From Aggregatilineales bacterium (GTDB taxonomy: Bacteria > Chloroflexota > Anaerolineae > Aggregatilineales > Ch27): 34,521 nucleotides of DNA. The position numbers were made by a program, and so were the translations under genes. How positions within the stretch are numbered: position 1 is the stretch's first letter; every line of letters starts with the position of its first letter. The stretch covers positions 1-34,521 of the forward strand of contig JARKNX010000065.1 of assembly GCA_029976025.1 (NCBI GenBank), read 5' to 3'. Below the pieces are notes generated by a model, which had not been told where the DNA came from, ran no database searches, and worked only from the letters and a program-made list of their open reading frames with translations. Positions 16,992 through 25,602 of this stretch are shown in pieces.

Positions 16992-17020
16992 ATTTTATCA
17001 TGACGGCTGATGGGCGATAA
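16992..17020 (-). promoter_or_regulatory. Candidate leaderless promoter of the histidine kinase gene
   Basis: On the minus strand TTATCG (17015-17020) is 17 nt from TAAAAT (16992-16997). The start point would fall at the A of the kinase ATG. The -35 match is weak. Confidence 0.35.
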
Positions 17021-17082
17021 GACGCCGGGCGGCTTTCTAGCGCACTTCTAATACTTCCCGTATCAGCAAACACATCCTGATC

Positions 17083-17112
17083 AAAAAAGGGCGCCGGACC
17101 TGCCCGACGCCC
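17083..17112 (-). terminator. Intrinsic terminator after the aminotransferase gene
   Basis: GGGCG and CGG (17089-17097) pair with CCG and CGCCC (17104-17112), with one mismatch, around a 6-nt loop. On the minus strand it is followed by TTTTTT (17083-17088). Confidence 0.85.
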
Positions 17113-17132
17113 CTCTTTCCAAAGCTGACTGG

Positions 17133-18461
17133 CTACAAATGTTCGTCTTCCGCCCTGCTCAGCGCGCGGTCAAACATCGTCAACGCCTCGTCGGCTAGCT
17201 CGCGCGTCAGGTTCAGCGGCGGCATGAACCGCAGCGCGCTGACGCCGCAGCCAAGCAGGAGCAGCCCTTCGTCAAACCCGCGCAGGATAGTGGTATGCAT
17301 CAGGTCTGGAGCATATTCGCGCGTCTGCGGCGATTTAACCAGCTCAATGCCAATCATCATCCCCTTGCCCCGGATATCGCCAATACTCGGGTGCCGCGGC
17401 GCGATCTCACGCAGCCCATCGATCAGGTATTCGCCAACTTCGACGGCATTCTGCATGTATCCTTCCTCAATCAGCTCAATAGTCGCCAGCGCGGCGGCGC
17501 AGGCAACCGGGTTGCCGCCGTAAGTGCTGCCCTGTGCGCCGCGCCCCCAGGTCATGACGCTCTTGCGGGCGATGACAGCCCCCAGCGGCATCCCGCTGGC
17601 GATACCTTTGGCGCTGCAGACGATGTCAGGCTCGACTCCCCAGTGTTCCGTAGCCCACCACTTGCCGGTCCGGCCTATGCCGCTCTGAATCTCATCCATG
17701 ATCAGCAGGATGCCATGTTTATCACATAGAGCGCGCAGGCCGGGCAGGAAGCTGTCCGGGGGCACGATATAGCCTCCTTCCCCCTGAATAGGCTCCACCA
17801 GAACGGCGGCAACCTCTTCCGCCGGGACCATCGTGCGGAAGATCGTATCCTCCAGATAAGCCAGGACGCGTTCACCGGCATCTGCATACCCATCGCCGTT
17901 CAGGATGGGGCGGTACGGATCGGGATACGGGACATGAGTCACGCCAGGCATCATGGGGAAGTAATCGGCGCGCTGCTTGAATTTGCTGCTGGTGAAGGCC
18001 AGAGCGCCCATGGTACGACCGTGAAACCCGCCGATGAAGCCAATGAACTGGGCGCGCCCTGTATAATGGCGGGCCAGCTTCAGGGCCGCCTCAACGGCCT
18101 CAGTCCCCGAATTGCTGAAGTAGACACGCGCCGGTTCTTCAAACGGCGCGATCTCGTTCAGCTTCTCCGCCAGGACAACCCCCATAGGCTCGAAAAAGTC
18201 AGTGCCCGCCATGTGGAGGTAGCGGGCGGCCTGATCCTGGACGGCCTTCACCACCCGCGGATGGGCATGCCCGGTGGAGAGCACGGCGATTCCGCTCGTA
18301 AAGTCAATATAACGTCTGCCATCGACGTCCCAGACTTCAGCGCCCTTCCCGTGGTCAATAACGAAAGGATAGTCGCGCATGTAAGAAGGGGTGATGACGT
18401 TCTGATCGCGCTCAATGATCTGCTTCGCTTTGGGGCCAGCTTTCATCATGATTTCTGTCAT
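17133..18461 (-). CDS. Class III (acetylornithine/GABA-type) aminotransferase
   Basis: The 442-residue PLP-dependent aminotransferase has SNSGTEAVEAALK (116-128) for phosphate binding, GGFHGRT (144-150), EPIQGEGG (223-230), MDEIQSGIGRTG (255-266) with the PLP-binding Asp256, and the Schiff-base Lys285 in SAKGIASG. Length and sequence fit the acetylornithine aminotransferase-like group that includes 4-aminobutyrate and other omega-amino acid transaminases; the donor substrate cannot be fixed from sequence. ATG 18461 has GGAGGA 7 nt upstream. The frame extends 15 codons further into the end of the upstream kinase gene without support. It is the second gene after the ROK kinase (34-nt gap) and ends at a strong terminator. 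Confidence 0.92.
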   Translation of the reverse strand: MTEIMMKAGPKAKQIIERDQNVITPSYMRDYPFVIDHGKGAEVWDVDGRRYIDFTSGIAVLSTGHAHPRVVKAVQDQAARYLHMAGTDFFEPMGVVLAEKLNEIAPFEEPARVYFSNSGTEAVEAALKLARHYTGRAQFIGFIGGFHGRTMGALAFTSSKFKQRADYFPMMPGVTHVPYPDPYRPILNGDGYADAGERVLAYLEDTIFRTMVPAEEVAAVLVEPIQGEGGYIVPPDSFLPGLRALCDKHGILLIMDEIQSGIGRTGKWWATEHWGVEPDIVCSAKGIASGMPLGAVIARKSVMTWGRGAQGSTYGGNPVACAAALATIELIEEGYMQNAVEVGEYLIDGLREIAPRHPSIGDIRGKGMMIGIELVKSPQTREYAPDLMHTTILRGFDEGLLLLGCGVSALRFMPPLNLTRELADEALTMFDRALSRAEDEHL

Positions 18462-18495
18462 ACAACTTTCCTCCGGCTGTGGCTGCAGGCGCGAA

Positions 18496-19458
18496 TCAAT
18501 CTTCACGCCCGGGTTGCAGCTCCTGCAGGACCAGGGCTGCCGCTCCGATCAAACCAACATCATCGCCGAGCTTCGCTCGAACGATGTCCGAGGCTTCATA
18601 GTATTTCGATGCCAGGGCGCGCTCCCGTGATGCGATGCGCATTGGCTCGAATAACAACTCTCCCAGATTCGTGACCCCTCCCCCAATCACAAAGATAGTC
18701 GGGTTCAGGAGGTGCATCAGGCTGGTAATCGCGTAACCGATGATTCGCCCGGCGCGCGTCGCGGTCTCCAGCGCCAGCGCATCACCCGCCGCTGCTGCAT
18801 CACCGACGATCCGGCCTGTGATAGCCTCCAGATTGCCATTCACCATCTCCGTAATCCGCGACTGCGCTCCGGATCGGATACGCCGAGCGGCATACCGCGC
18901 CAGAGCCGGCCCGGCCGCTTCCTCTTCCAGCGAAGACACACTGCCATCGTCAATTGTCACCAGCATGTGCCCGATCTCGCCAGCCAGCCCCATCGCGCCA
19001 GTGAATAGCTTGCCGTCGATGATGATGCCGCCGCCGATGCCGGTGCTGACGGTGATGTACACTGCATGTCTGTGCCCGACCGCCGCGCCGATGTAGACTT
19101 CCGCCAGGGCTGCTGCGTTAGCATCATTCGCCAGAAAGGTCGGGATGTGGGGAAAGCGCTGATTGACAATCGCGCCCAGAGGCAGATCGCGCCAGCCGGG
19201 CAGATTCGGCGCATAGGTCACCACGCCCGCAACAGGATCGACCGGGCCGGGCGATACAACGCTGATAGCATCCACCGGCTGGTCTGATGTGTCTACCACT
19301 GATGCAATCAGGTCCAATAAACGAGGGATAATACTGTCAGCCCCCTGGTGGGCCAGCGTCGGTTCATTGGCCCGTGCCAACAACTGGAAGTCCGTATCCA
19401 TCAACGCAACACGCATTTGCGTGCCGCCCAGATCCACCCCTACGATGCGATTGACCAT
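18496..19458 (-). CDS. ROK-family sugar kinase-like protein without the zinc motif
   Basis: The 320-residue ROK (repressor, ORF, kinase) protein has the ATP-binding GVDLGGTQMRVAL (7-19), SPGPVD (69-74), the catalytic LANDANAAALAE (109-120, Asp112), STGIGGGIIIDGK (138-150) and EIGH (161-164). There is no DNA-binding N-terminus, so it is a kinase rather than a repressor; glucokinase or N-acetylhexosamine kinase activity is typical. The usual CxCGxxGCxE zinc site is missing: the region reads DDGSVSSLEEE (170-180) without cysteines. ATG 19458 follows AGGAAAGG. It is the first gene of an operon with the aminotransferase and divergent from mutS. Confidence 0.88.
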   Translation of the reverse strand: MVNRIVGVDLGGTQMRVALMDTDFQLLARANEPTLAHQGADSIIPRLLDLIASVVDTSDQPVDAISVVSPGPVDPVAGVVTYAPNLPGWRDLPLGAIVNQRFPHIPTFLANDANAAALAEVYIGAAVGHRHAVYITVSTGIGGGIIIDGKLFTGAMGLAGEIGHMLVTIDDGSVSSLEEEAAGPALARYAARRIRSGAQSRITEMVNGNLEAITGRIVGDAAAAGDALALETATRAGRIIGYAITSLMHLLNPTIFVIGGGVTNLGELLFEPMRIASRERALASKYYEASDIVRAKLGDDVGLIGAAALVLQELQPGRED

Positions 19459-19494
19459 GACACCTTTCCTCATCGCGAGCGCCTGGCCATCTGT

Positions 19495-19522
19495 TTGTGC
19501 CGCCGGCGTGACATGTTAGAAT
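19495..19522 (+). promoter_or_regulatory. Candidate mutS promoter
   Basis: TTGTGC (19495-19500), a 16-nt spacer and TAGAAT (19517-19522). The start would be near 19529, about 50 nt before the mutS ATG. Confidence 0.42.
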
Positions 19523-19531
19523 ACGGGATGG

Positions 19532-19561
19532 ATTGTAACCCGAGGCATACCCTGTTGCCTA
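19532..19561 (-). promoter_or_regulatory. Candidate promoter of the ROK-aminotransferase operon
   Basis: On the minus strand TAGGCA (19556-19561) is 18 nt from TACAAT (19532-19537). The start would be near 19525, overlapping the divergent mutS promoter in a 119-bp intergenic region. Confidence 0.4.
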
Positions 19562-19577
19562 GCCCGGCCAAGAGCCT

Positions 19578-22184
19578 ATGACTAAGACGAAGATCACACC
19601 CGTCCGCCGGCAATACCTGGAAGTCAAAGCGCAGTTTCCGGATACCATTGTTTTCTTTCGCCTGGGCGATTTTTATGAAACTTTCGATCACGACGCCGAG
19701 ATCACGGCCCGCGAGCTGGACCTGGTGCTGACCAGCCGGCCGGTCTCCAGAGATCAACGCGTGCCGATGGCTGGCATCCCCCACCACGCTGTTGAGAACT
19801 ACATCGCGCGGCTGATCGAGAAGGGGTACCACGTCGCTATCTGTGAGCAGGTGGGTGCCACGCCGATTGACGGCCTGGTCCCGCGTGAGGTGACCCGGGT
19901 CATCACACCGGGAACTCTGGTTGAGCCAGGGCTGCTGGCCGACCGGCGCAACAACTACCTTCTGACAGTTTCTCCGGAGCGCGATGCAGGCGGCGACTGG
20001 CAGCGGGCCGGGCTGGCTTATGTCGATATTTCCACCGGAGAATTCGCCGCGACCCAGCTCGAAGGGGAGCAGACACCGGTCAGCGTGATGGAAGAGCTGG
20101 CGCGCCTGGCCCCCCGCGAAGTGATCTTCCCGCAAAGCTGGGTGGAACGGGGCATCACCCTGCCAGAAGGCTCCCATCTGACTTCCTTCCCCGACTGGCA
20201 CTTCGAGAGCGGAAACGCGCGCCAGGCGCTGCTCCAGCATTTCGCCGTTCGCGATCTCAGCGGGTTTGATCTGGAAGGGCGACCTCTGGCTGCCAGCGCT
20301 GCCGGAGCGATCCTCCAGTACCTCATGGACACCCAGCGCGGGGCTTTGCAGCAGCTCACTAACCTGCGCATCTACTCGACCGAAGCCTTCATGCTGCTCG
20401 ACCGGGCTACACGCCGCAATCTGGAGCTTACCGAAACCATCCGCACCGGGCATACGCAGGGCAGCCTGCTTGGCGTGCTTGACCGCACGGCGACCTCTAT
20501 GGGCGGGCGTTTGCTTCGCAACTGGATCGGTCAGCCGCTGCTCGATCTTCGGCGCCTCGAAGCCCGGCTGAACGCAGTAACGGCGCTGCACGAGGACACG
20601 CCTGTTCGCACCGCTGTGCTGGCCCAACTGCGCCATCTCGCCGATCTGGAACGCCTGACCAACCGCGTGATTTCCGGCCTGGCCGGCCCCCGCGAGCTGC
20701 TGAGCCTCCGGGATACACTCCAGGTCGTGCCGGACCTTCGCGAACTGGTAGAACCATTGCCGGCGCTCCGAAGTCTTTTCGACGCGATGGACGCCTGCGA
20801 ATCCATCGCTGATCTGGTCAGCCGGGCCGTGGATGATGACGCCCCCGCCACGCTCAATGCCACGGGCGTGATCCGGGCGGGCTATTCTGCTGAGCTGGAC
20901 GGCGTCCATCACGCCACGCGCGACGCCAGAGACTGGGTCGCCAACCTCGAAGCGGTGGAGCGGGAGCGCACCGGGATCAAAACGCTCAAGGTCGGTTACA
21001 ACAAGGTGTTCGGCTATTATATCGAGCTGAGCAAAGCTCAGAGCGAGCATGCGCCGCCAGCCTATATCCGCAAGCAGACGCTGGTCAATGGCGAGCGTTA
21101 TATCACGCCCGAGCTTAAGGAGTATGAATCTCTGCTTCTGAGCGCCGAAGAGCGCATCCATGAGATCGAGGTCCGGCTGTACCGGGACATCCTGGGGGCG
21201 ATTGCCGCCGAGGGAGATCGCCTGCTTCGCACAGCCCGGGCGCTGGCCCATCTCGATGTCTTCGCCGCGCTGGCCGAAGTCGCCGCCCGTGAGCGCTATG
21301 TGCGCCCCACCCTGACCACCGACGACGTGCTTGTGATTCGCGACGGACGCCATCCGGTCGTGGAGAAGCTGCTCAAAGAGGAGCGCTACACCCCGAACGA
21401 TGTTGCTTTCGACGAGCAGCAGCGGCTGTTGATCATCACCGGCCCCAACATGTCCGGCAAGAGCACCTATATCCGGCAGGTCGCCCTGATCACGCTGATG
21501 GCGCAGATCGGATCGTTCGTCCCCGCCCGGGAAGCCACTATCGGCCTGGTTGACCGCATCTTCACGCGGATTGGCGCCCAGGATGAAATCCATGCCGGTC
21601 AGAGCACCTTTATGGTGGAAATGGTGGAGACGGCGCGCATCCTCTCCGGAGGGACTCCCCGCAGCCTGGTCATACTGGACGAAGTCGGGCGCGGAACCAG
21701 CACCTATGATGGCATGGCTATCGCGCGCGCCGTCGTCGAATACCTGCATAATCATCCGCGCCTGGGGTGCAAGACACTTTTCGCCACGCACTATCATGAG
21801 CTTATTGAGCTGGCTAACATCCTGCCCCGCGTGCGCAACTACAACGTAGCTGTGGCCGAAGAAGGCGATCACGTCGTCTTCCTGCACAAAGTCCTGCCAG
21901 GCGGCGCGAACCGCTCCTACGGTATCCATGTCGCCCAACTGGCCGGCATTCCCAAACCTGTCATCAACCGGGCCAACGAAATTCTGGCAGAACTGGAGGA
22001 AGTCGGCGGTAATTTCGCCCTGAAGAAGAAACAGTCCGGTATGCCCGCCCAACTGAATCTGTTCTCGATGGATCCCCCTGCGTCACTGCGAGAGCTGCAA
22101 GCGCTTAATGTGGATGAGCTGACGCCGCTGGATGCCCTCACCAAGCTCTACGAACTCAAACGAATGGCCGAAGAGGAGCGTTAG
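19578..22184 (+). CDS. mutS: DNA mismatch repair protein MutS
   Basis: MutS recognises mismatches and small loops and starts repair with MutL. The 868-residue product has full MutS1 length. The N-terminal mismatch-reading motif is in FRLGDFYETF (Phe32-Tyr33-Glu34). The connector, lever and clamp regions follow. The ABC-type ATPase carries Walker A GPNMSGKST (622-630), the Walker B region DEVGRGTSTYDG and FATHYHEL. The Phe-x-Glu motif separates it from MutS2. The C-terminus ends KLYELKRMAEEER. ATG 19578 follows an AAGAG site. The FmdB-like gene begins 9 nt after the stop, so the two are cotranscribed. Confidence is high. Confidence 0.98.
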   Translation: MTKTKITPVRRQYLEVKAQFPDTIVFFRLGDFYETFDHDAEITARELDLVLTSRPVSRDQRVPMAGIPHHAVENYIARLIEKGYHVAICEQVGATPIDGLVPREVTRVITPGTLVEPGLLADRRNNYLLTVSPERDAGGDWQRAGLAYVDISTGEFAATQLEGEQTPVSVMEELARLAPREVIFPQSWVERGITLPEGSHLTSFPDWHFESGNARQALLQHFAVRDLSGFDLEGRPLAASAAGAILQYLMDTQRGALQQLTNLRIYSTEAFMLLDRATRRNLELTETIRTGHTQGSLLGVLDRTATSMGGRLLRNWIGQPLLDLRRLEARLNAVTALHEDTPVRTAVLAQLRHLADLERLTNRVISGLAGPRELLSLRDTLQVVPDLRELVEPLPALRSLFDAMDACESIADLVSRAVDDDAPATLNATGVIRAGYSAELDGVHHATRDARDWVANLEAVERERTGIKTLKVGYNKVFGYYIELSKAQSEHAPPAYIRKQTLVNGERYITPELKEYESLLLSAEERIHEIEVRLYRDILGAIAAEGDRLLRTARALAHLDVFAALAEVAARERYVRPTLTTDDVLVIRDGRHPVVEKLLKEERYTPNDVAFDEQQRLLIITGPNMSGKSTYIRQVALITLMAQIGSFVPAREATIGLVDRIFTRIGAQDEIHAGQSTFMVEMVETARILSGGTPRSLVILDEVGRGTSTYDGMAIARAVVEYLHNHPRLGCKTLFATHYHELIELANILPRVRNYNVAVAEEGDHVVFLHKVLPGGANRSYGIHVAQLAGIPKPVINRANEILAELEEVGGNFALKKKQSGMPAQLNLFSMDPPASLRELQALNVDELTPLDALTKLYELKRMAEEER

Positions 22185-22193
22185 GGAACACAC

Positions 22194-22481
22194 ATGCCAC
22201 TTTACAACTACACCTGCGCTGATTGTGGAAGTCTCTTTGTCGTGCGTATCGCCTATTCCGATCTGGATACCGCCCATCCGACCTGTCCGGACTGCGGCGG
22301 CGATAACTGCGCCCGCGCGATCGGGAAGGCCGCCTTGCCGATCACCGGGCATAGCGGACAGCAGAGCAAGGATGGGTACCGGTTGACGAAGGAGCAGGTC
22401 GCTGCCGCCGCCGGTATGGCCCGGGTCATGACGCACAATGACAATATGGACAAGCACGATCACCACCATCACGACGACTGA
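22194..22481 (+). CDS. FmdB-family zinc ribbon protein with His-rich tail
   Basis: The 95-residue protein begins MPLYNYTCADCG, the hallmark of the FmdB/CxxC-CxxC zinc ribbon family: Cys8/Cys11 and Cys31/Cys34 should bind one zinc. FmdB was first named as a regulator, but most members are uncharacterised. The middle part is variable. The C-terminus is a His/Asp-rich tail (HDHHHHDD, about 87-95) that could bind metal. AGGGAA precedes the ATG at about 7 nt, within the short gap after mutS. A strong bidirectional terminator follows. Confidence 0.85.
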   Translation: MPLYNYTCADCGSLFVVRIAYSDLDTAHPTCPDCGGDNCARAIGKAALPITGHSGQQSKDGYRLTKEQVAAAAGMARVMTHNDNMDKHDHHHHDD

Positions 22482-22505
22482 TCGCGATACGCTGCTGTTC
22501 AAGGC

Positions 22506-22546
22506 AAAAAAGCCCCGGCCGGGTAACCGGTCGGGACCTTTTGTTT
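22506..22546. terminator. Bidirectional intrinsic terminator
   Basis: CCCGGCCGG (22514-22522) pairs with CCGGTCGGG (22527-22535), one G-U pair, around a GTAA tetraloop. It is flanked by AAAAAA (22506-22511) and by ACCTTTTGTTT. It serves the convergent mutS-FmdB (plus) and recJ-DUF1385 (minus) units. Confidence 0.88.
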
Positions 22547-22566
22547 GAGTCAGAAAGAGGGCAGCA

Positions 22567-23601
22567 TCAGCGGGCAGGGACGGCTGATTCCTCTGCAGCA
22601 GCAGCGACCTGGCCTGGCAGGTGGGCACGCTCGGTCGCCAGCACCCGCTGAAGCGAGAAGATGCTCACCTCAAGCATTTTGTCATCTGGCTCATTCGTGG
22701 TCAGGCGCTGCAGGGCCAGGCTGGGCGCCACCATTGCGCGCACAGCGCGGTTATCCAAACGCGCCGCCGTGAACCGGATGTACTCGTAGGCAATCCCGGC
22801 AATGACGGGGATTAGCAAGACACGCGAAAGCAGCAGCCAGAACAACGGCGGGCGCCCCAGGAGCGAGAAGACCAGCACGCTGATCACCGCGACCACGAGG
22901 AGAAAACCTGTGCCGCAGCGCGCATGCTCCAGCGGGTAGCGGGCCACGCTCTCCGGCGTCAGAGGGGCGCCGGCTTCGTAGGCGTTGATGGTCTTATGCT
23001 CCGCGCCGTGATAACGGAACAGGCGGGCCACATCCGCCAGCCGGCCGATGAGCCAGATATAGCCGATGATGAGTGCCAGCCGGAAGACTCCCTCCAGCAT
23101 ATTGATCAGAAAAGCGCTCCTGTCCAGCCCCAGCAAACGCTGGAACAGGCTGGAGGCCGCCGCTGGCAACAGAAAGAACAGCCCGATGCCGAACGCCAGC
23201 GATACGATCAAAGTCCCGTAACCGAGCGGGCCGCTGAAGCTGGCATCTTCCTCGCCAAGCGCCACATCGGCGGACCACATCAGCGCCCGCGTGCCGAGGC
23301 CCAGCGCATCCCACAACATCGTCATGCCCCGCACAAAGGGGATGCGGCTGATCCGGCCGCGATACACTGCGGAGTTAATCGGCTGCTCATGTGTGACAAT
23401 CTCACCCTTCGGGTCGCGCACGGACACGGCCATCGTGTACGCGCCGCGCATCATCACCCCTTCCATGACAGCCTGCCCGCCGTAAGAGAACTTCAGAGGC
23501 TTCTGTTCGGCGGCTTCGGCTTCCACTGGTTGCGGCTGCATGTCCGCCATCAACAGCCGCAGGGTGAGGATATTCAGGCCCCTCACTATCCGTCTGACCA
23601 T
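22567..23601 (-). CDS. DUF1385 (YqhQ-like) integral membrane protein
   Basis: The 344-residue protein carries the DUF1385 signatures GGQAVMEGVMMRGA (41-54) and YHGAEHKTINAYE, which are strongly conserved in the family, plus about four membrane helices (roughly 126-150, 165-185, 235-252, 258-275). The N-terminal 35 residues and the C-terminus are variable and probably cytoplasmic. The biochemical role is unknown. ATG 23601 has GGAG about 7 nt upstream. It begins 77 nt after the recJ stop on the same strand with no terminator between, so it may share the recJ transcript. Confidence 0.85.
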   Translation of the reverse strand: MVRRIVRGLNILTLRLLMADMQPQPVEAEAAEQKPLKFSYGGQAVMEGVMMRGAYTMAVSVRDPKGEIVTHEQPINSAVYRGRISRIPFVRGMTMLWDALGLGTRALMWSADVALGEEDASFSGPLGYGTLIVSLAFGIGLFFLLPAAASSLFQRLLGLDRSAFLINMLEGVFRLALIIGYIWLIGRLADVARLFRYHGAEHKTINAYEAGAPLTPESVARYPLEHARCGTGFLLVVAVISVLVFSLLGRPPLFWLLLSRVLLIPVIAGIAYEYIRFTAARLDNRAVRAMVAPSLALQRLTTNEPDDKMLEVSIFSLQRVLATERAHLPGQVAAAAEESAVPAR

Positions 23602-23678
23602 TTCACGCTCCTGTTATATTGTTCATTAGTGTCAACTATCTGTATTCTCGATCGCGCTGGAGAACGTCCTCAGAGCTG

Positions 23679-25436
23679 CTAAGGAAAGCGTATATCCCTG
23701 ATATTCAATTGAATATTCCGGCGGCCATTCCACTCATTGATCTCAAGATGATACACAATATCAATGCTGCGGAGCAGGGTCATTTCCAGTTCGCCCTGGC
23801 GGAAAGCAATAGCGTCCAGCCGGCAGGGCGCCCTGCCCAGGGTCAGCTTCAGATGGGCGCCCTCCCGCCCGACCCGGCGCGCGCCCTGAACAGGCACGCC
23901 GCAGCTCATAAAAAGCGGCTGCGGATTGCCATGTCCGACTGGTTCCAACTGCATCAGTGTGTTGACCGGGTTAAGCAGTTCTGGCTGCGACAGATCAGCC
24001 CAGCTCTGGAGCTCCTCCAGCGGGATCTCCATATCGATCGCCATCATCGGGCGGAGGTCCTGGCCACGCAGCGCCCGGCGGGCGCACTCCGTCAGGCAGC
24101 GGCGAAGCGCTTCCAGATTGTCGCGGTGAACTGTGAATCCTGCCGCCTGCGCATGTCCCCCATGGCGCACCAGCAGTTCGGCACACTCATCCAGCGCCCC
24201 GACGATATCGAATTCAGGAATGCTGCGGCAGGAGCCGCGACATTCATCTGCGCTCATATCAACCACAACTGCAGGGCGGTAAAATTCTTCAGCGAGCCGC
24301 CCCGCCACCAGGCCGACAATCCCCGGCAAAAAATCAGCGCCGGCTACGAACAGCAACGATATATCGCCAGACTGCGCCTCGTTGAGGACAATCTCGCGGG
24401 CGGCATCCTGCGCGGCGCGGGTAGCTTCCTGACGCTGACTGTTCAGGGCATCCAGCTCCTGAGCCTGCCGGGCAGCCTGGCCCATATCAGTCGTCATAAG
24501 CAGTTCATACGCTACGCTGGCGCTCTCCAGCCGCCCGGCCGCATTCAAACGTGGGCCGAGGGCGTAACCAATCTGGGCCGCCTTGATCTGGCCCGGCTGC
24601 AGGCCCGCAGTATCAATCAGGGCGTAAAGCCCGGGCCGTTGCCCCCTGTTTAGAATCTCCAGCCCGCGCCGGACCAGGCTGCGATTCTCCAGGCGATCCA
24701 GCGGCGCCAGATCGGCCACCGTGCCAACGGCAACCAGATCGAGCAGATCGTCCTGAATCAGGGCAATCGGCTCTCCCCTGTCTCTGGCCGTCTGCAGCAG
24801 GGCATCCGCCAGATGATAGGCGACCCCCACGCCAGCGAGCATCTTCTCAGGATATTCGCAGTCCTCCCGCTTCGGATTGACGACCGCCAGCGCATCGGGC
24901 GGAAGCTCCGGGCCTACGGAGTGATGATCGGTGATGATGATATCAAGTTTGTTGCGCAGGCTGCCCTCACGGACTTCTTCCACCGCCCGCATCCCGCAGT
25001 CCACAGTGATCACCAGCTTCACACCCTCCTGCGCCCTTTCGGAGAGGACAGCCGAATTCAGGCCGTACCCGTCATCCACACGGTCGGGGATGTACGGCTC
25101 TACTTCGGCTCCCAGGGCCTGGAGCGTCTGCACCATCAGGGCTGTTGCGGTGACACCGTCGGTATCGAAATCGCCGTACACGACGATCTGCTCATGTTCG
25201 CGGATCGCCCGCCAGATGCGCGCCACGGCTTTCTCCATATCGGCCATCTGGAAGGAATCGCCTTCCGGCATCTCCGCCTCGAGAAAGCGTCGGGCTGTCT
25301 CTGCGTCTCCAATCCCGCGGTTGTATAGCACCTGCCGTATCACTGGATGGAACGCGCCAAGCTCTTTTTCAATCGCATATGGCAGGCGTGGAGCGACCTG
25401 CCAGTGTTTTTGTATATCAAATATCATGGACCGCAT
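23679..25436 (-). CDS. recJ: Single-stranded-DNA exonuclease RecJ
   Basis: RecJ degrades single-stranded DNA 5' to 3' in recombination and mismatch or base repair. The 585-residue product has the DHH phosphoesterase motifs: GDFDTDG (88-94), VDCG (145-148), TDHH (169-172), a GPRLNAAGR stretch, the DHHA1 motif RHGGHAQAAGF, and a C-terminal OB-like domain ending in a run of beta strands. Length matches bacterial RecJ. The start is uncertain between ATG 25436 and ATG 25427 because neither has a well-spaced ribosome-binding site (AAAGG lies 3 or 12 nt away). It is divergent from fmt. A -10-like TATATT (25478-25483) with a poor -35 could drive it. Confidence 0.95.
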   Translation of the reverse strand: MRSMIFDIQKHWQVAPRLPYAIEKELGAFHPVIRQVLYNRGIGDAETARRFLEAEMPEGDSFQMADMEKAVARIWRAIREHEQIVVYGDFDTDGVTATALMVQTLQALGAEVEPYIPDRVDDGYGLNSAVLSERAQEGVKLVITVDCGMRAVEEVREGSLRNKLDIIITDHHSVGPELPPDALAVVNPKREDCEYPEKMLAGVGVAYHLADALLQTARDRGEPIALIQDDLLDLVAVGTVADLAPLDRLENRSLVRRGLEILNRGQRPGLYALIDTAGLQPGQIKAAQIGYALGPRLNAAGRLESASVAYELLMTTDMGQAARQAQELDALNSQRQEATRAAQDAAREIVLNEAQSGDISLLFVAGADFLPGIVGLVAGRLAEEFYRPAVVVDMSADECRGSCRSIPEFDIVGALDECAELLVRHGGHAQAAGFTVHRDNLEALRRCLTECARRALRGQDLRPMMAIDMEIPLEELQSWADLSQPELLNPVNTLMQLEPVGHGNPQPLFMSCGVPVQGARRVGREGAHLKLTLGRAPCRLDAIAFRQGELEMTLLRSIDIVYHLEINEWNGRRNIQLNIRDIRFP

Positions 25437-25465
25437 CGGCCTTTACAGAGGGCAAGACATTACAC

Positions 25466-25494
25466 CTGACTCTAAACAATATACATCCTATAGT
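25466..25494 (+). promoter_or_regulatory. Candidate fmt promoter
   Basis: CTGACT (25466-25471), a 17-nt spacer and TATAGT (25489-25494). The start would be near 25501, giving a leader of about 100 nt before the fmt ATG. Confidence 0.42.
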
Positions 25495-25602
25495 AGCGCG
25501 CGACTATGCCCGCCGCCAAACGTTGTGAGGGATCGCCTTCCGCGTTACGATTCGCTGCAGATTCTGGTCCGCTTGTTTTCAACCTCGCGGGGGCTTTCGC
25601 AC

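Noticed and set aside
19470-22052. A minus-strand open frame of 860 codons opposite mutS
   Set aside because: It mirrors mutS almost end to end, its translation shows no known domain or ribosome-binding site, and such frames are common opposite GC-rich genes. MutS on plus is certain.
24931-25602. In-frame 224-codon extension upstream of fmt
   Set aside because: It lies antisense to recJ, has no conserved residues, and the fmt family starts at the ATG at 25603; the candidate fmt promoter is inside it.
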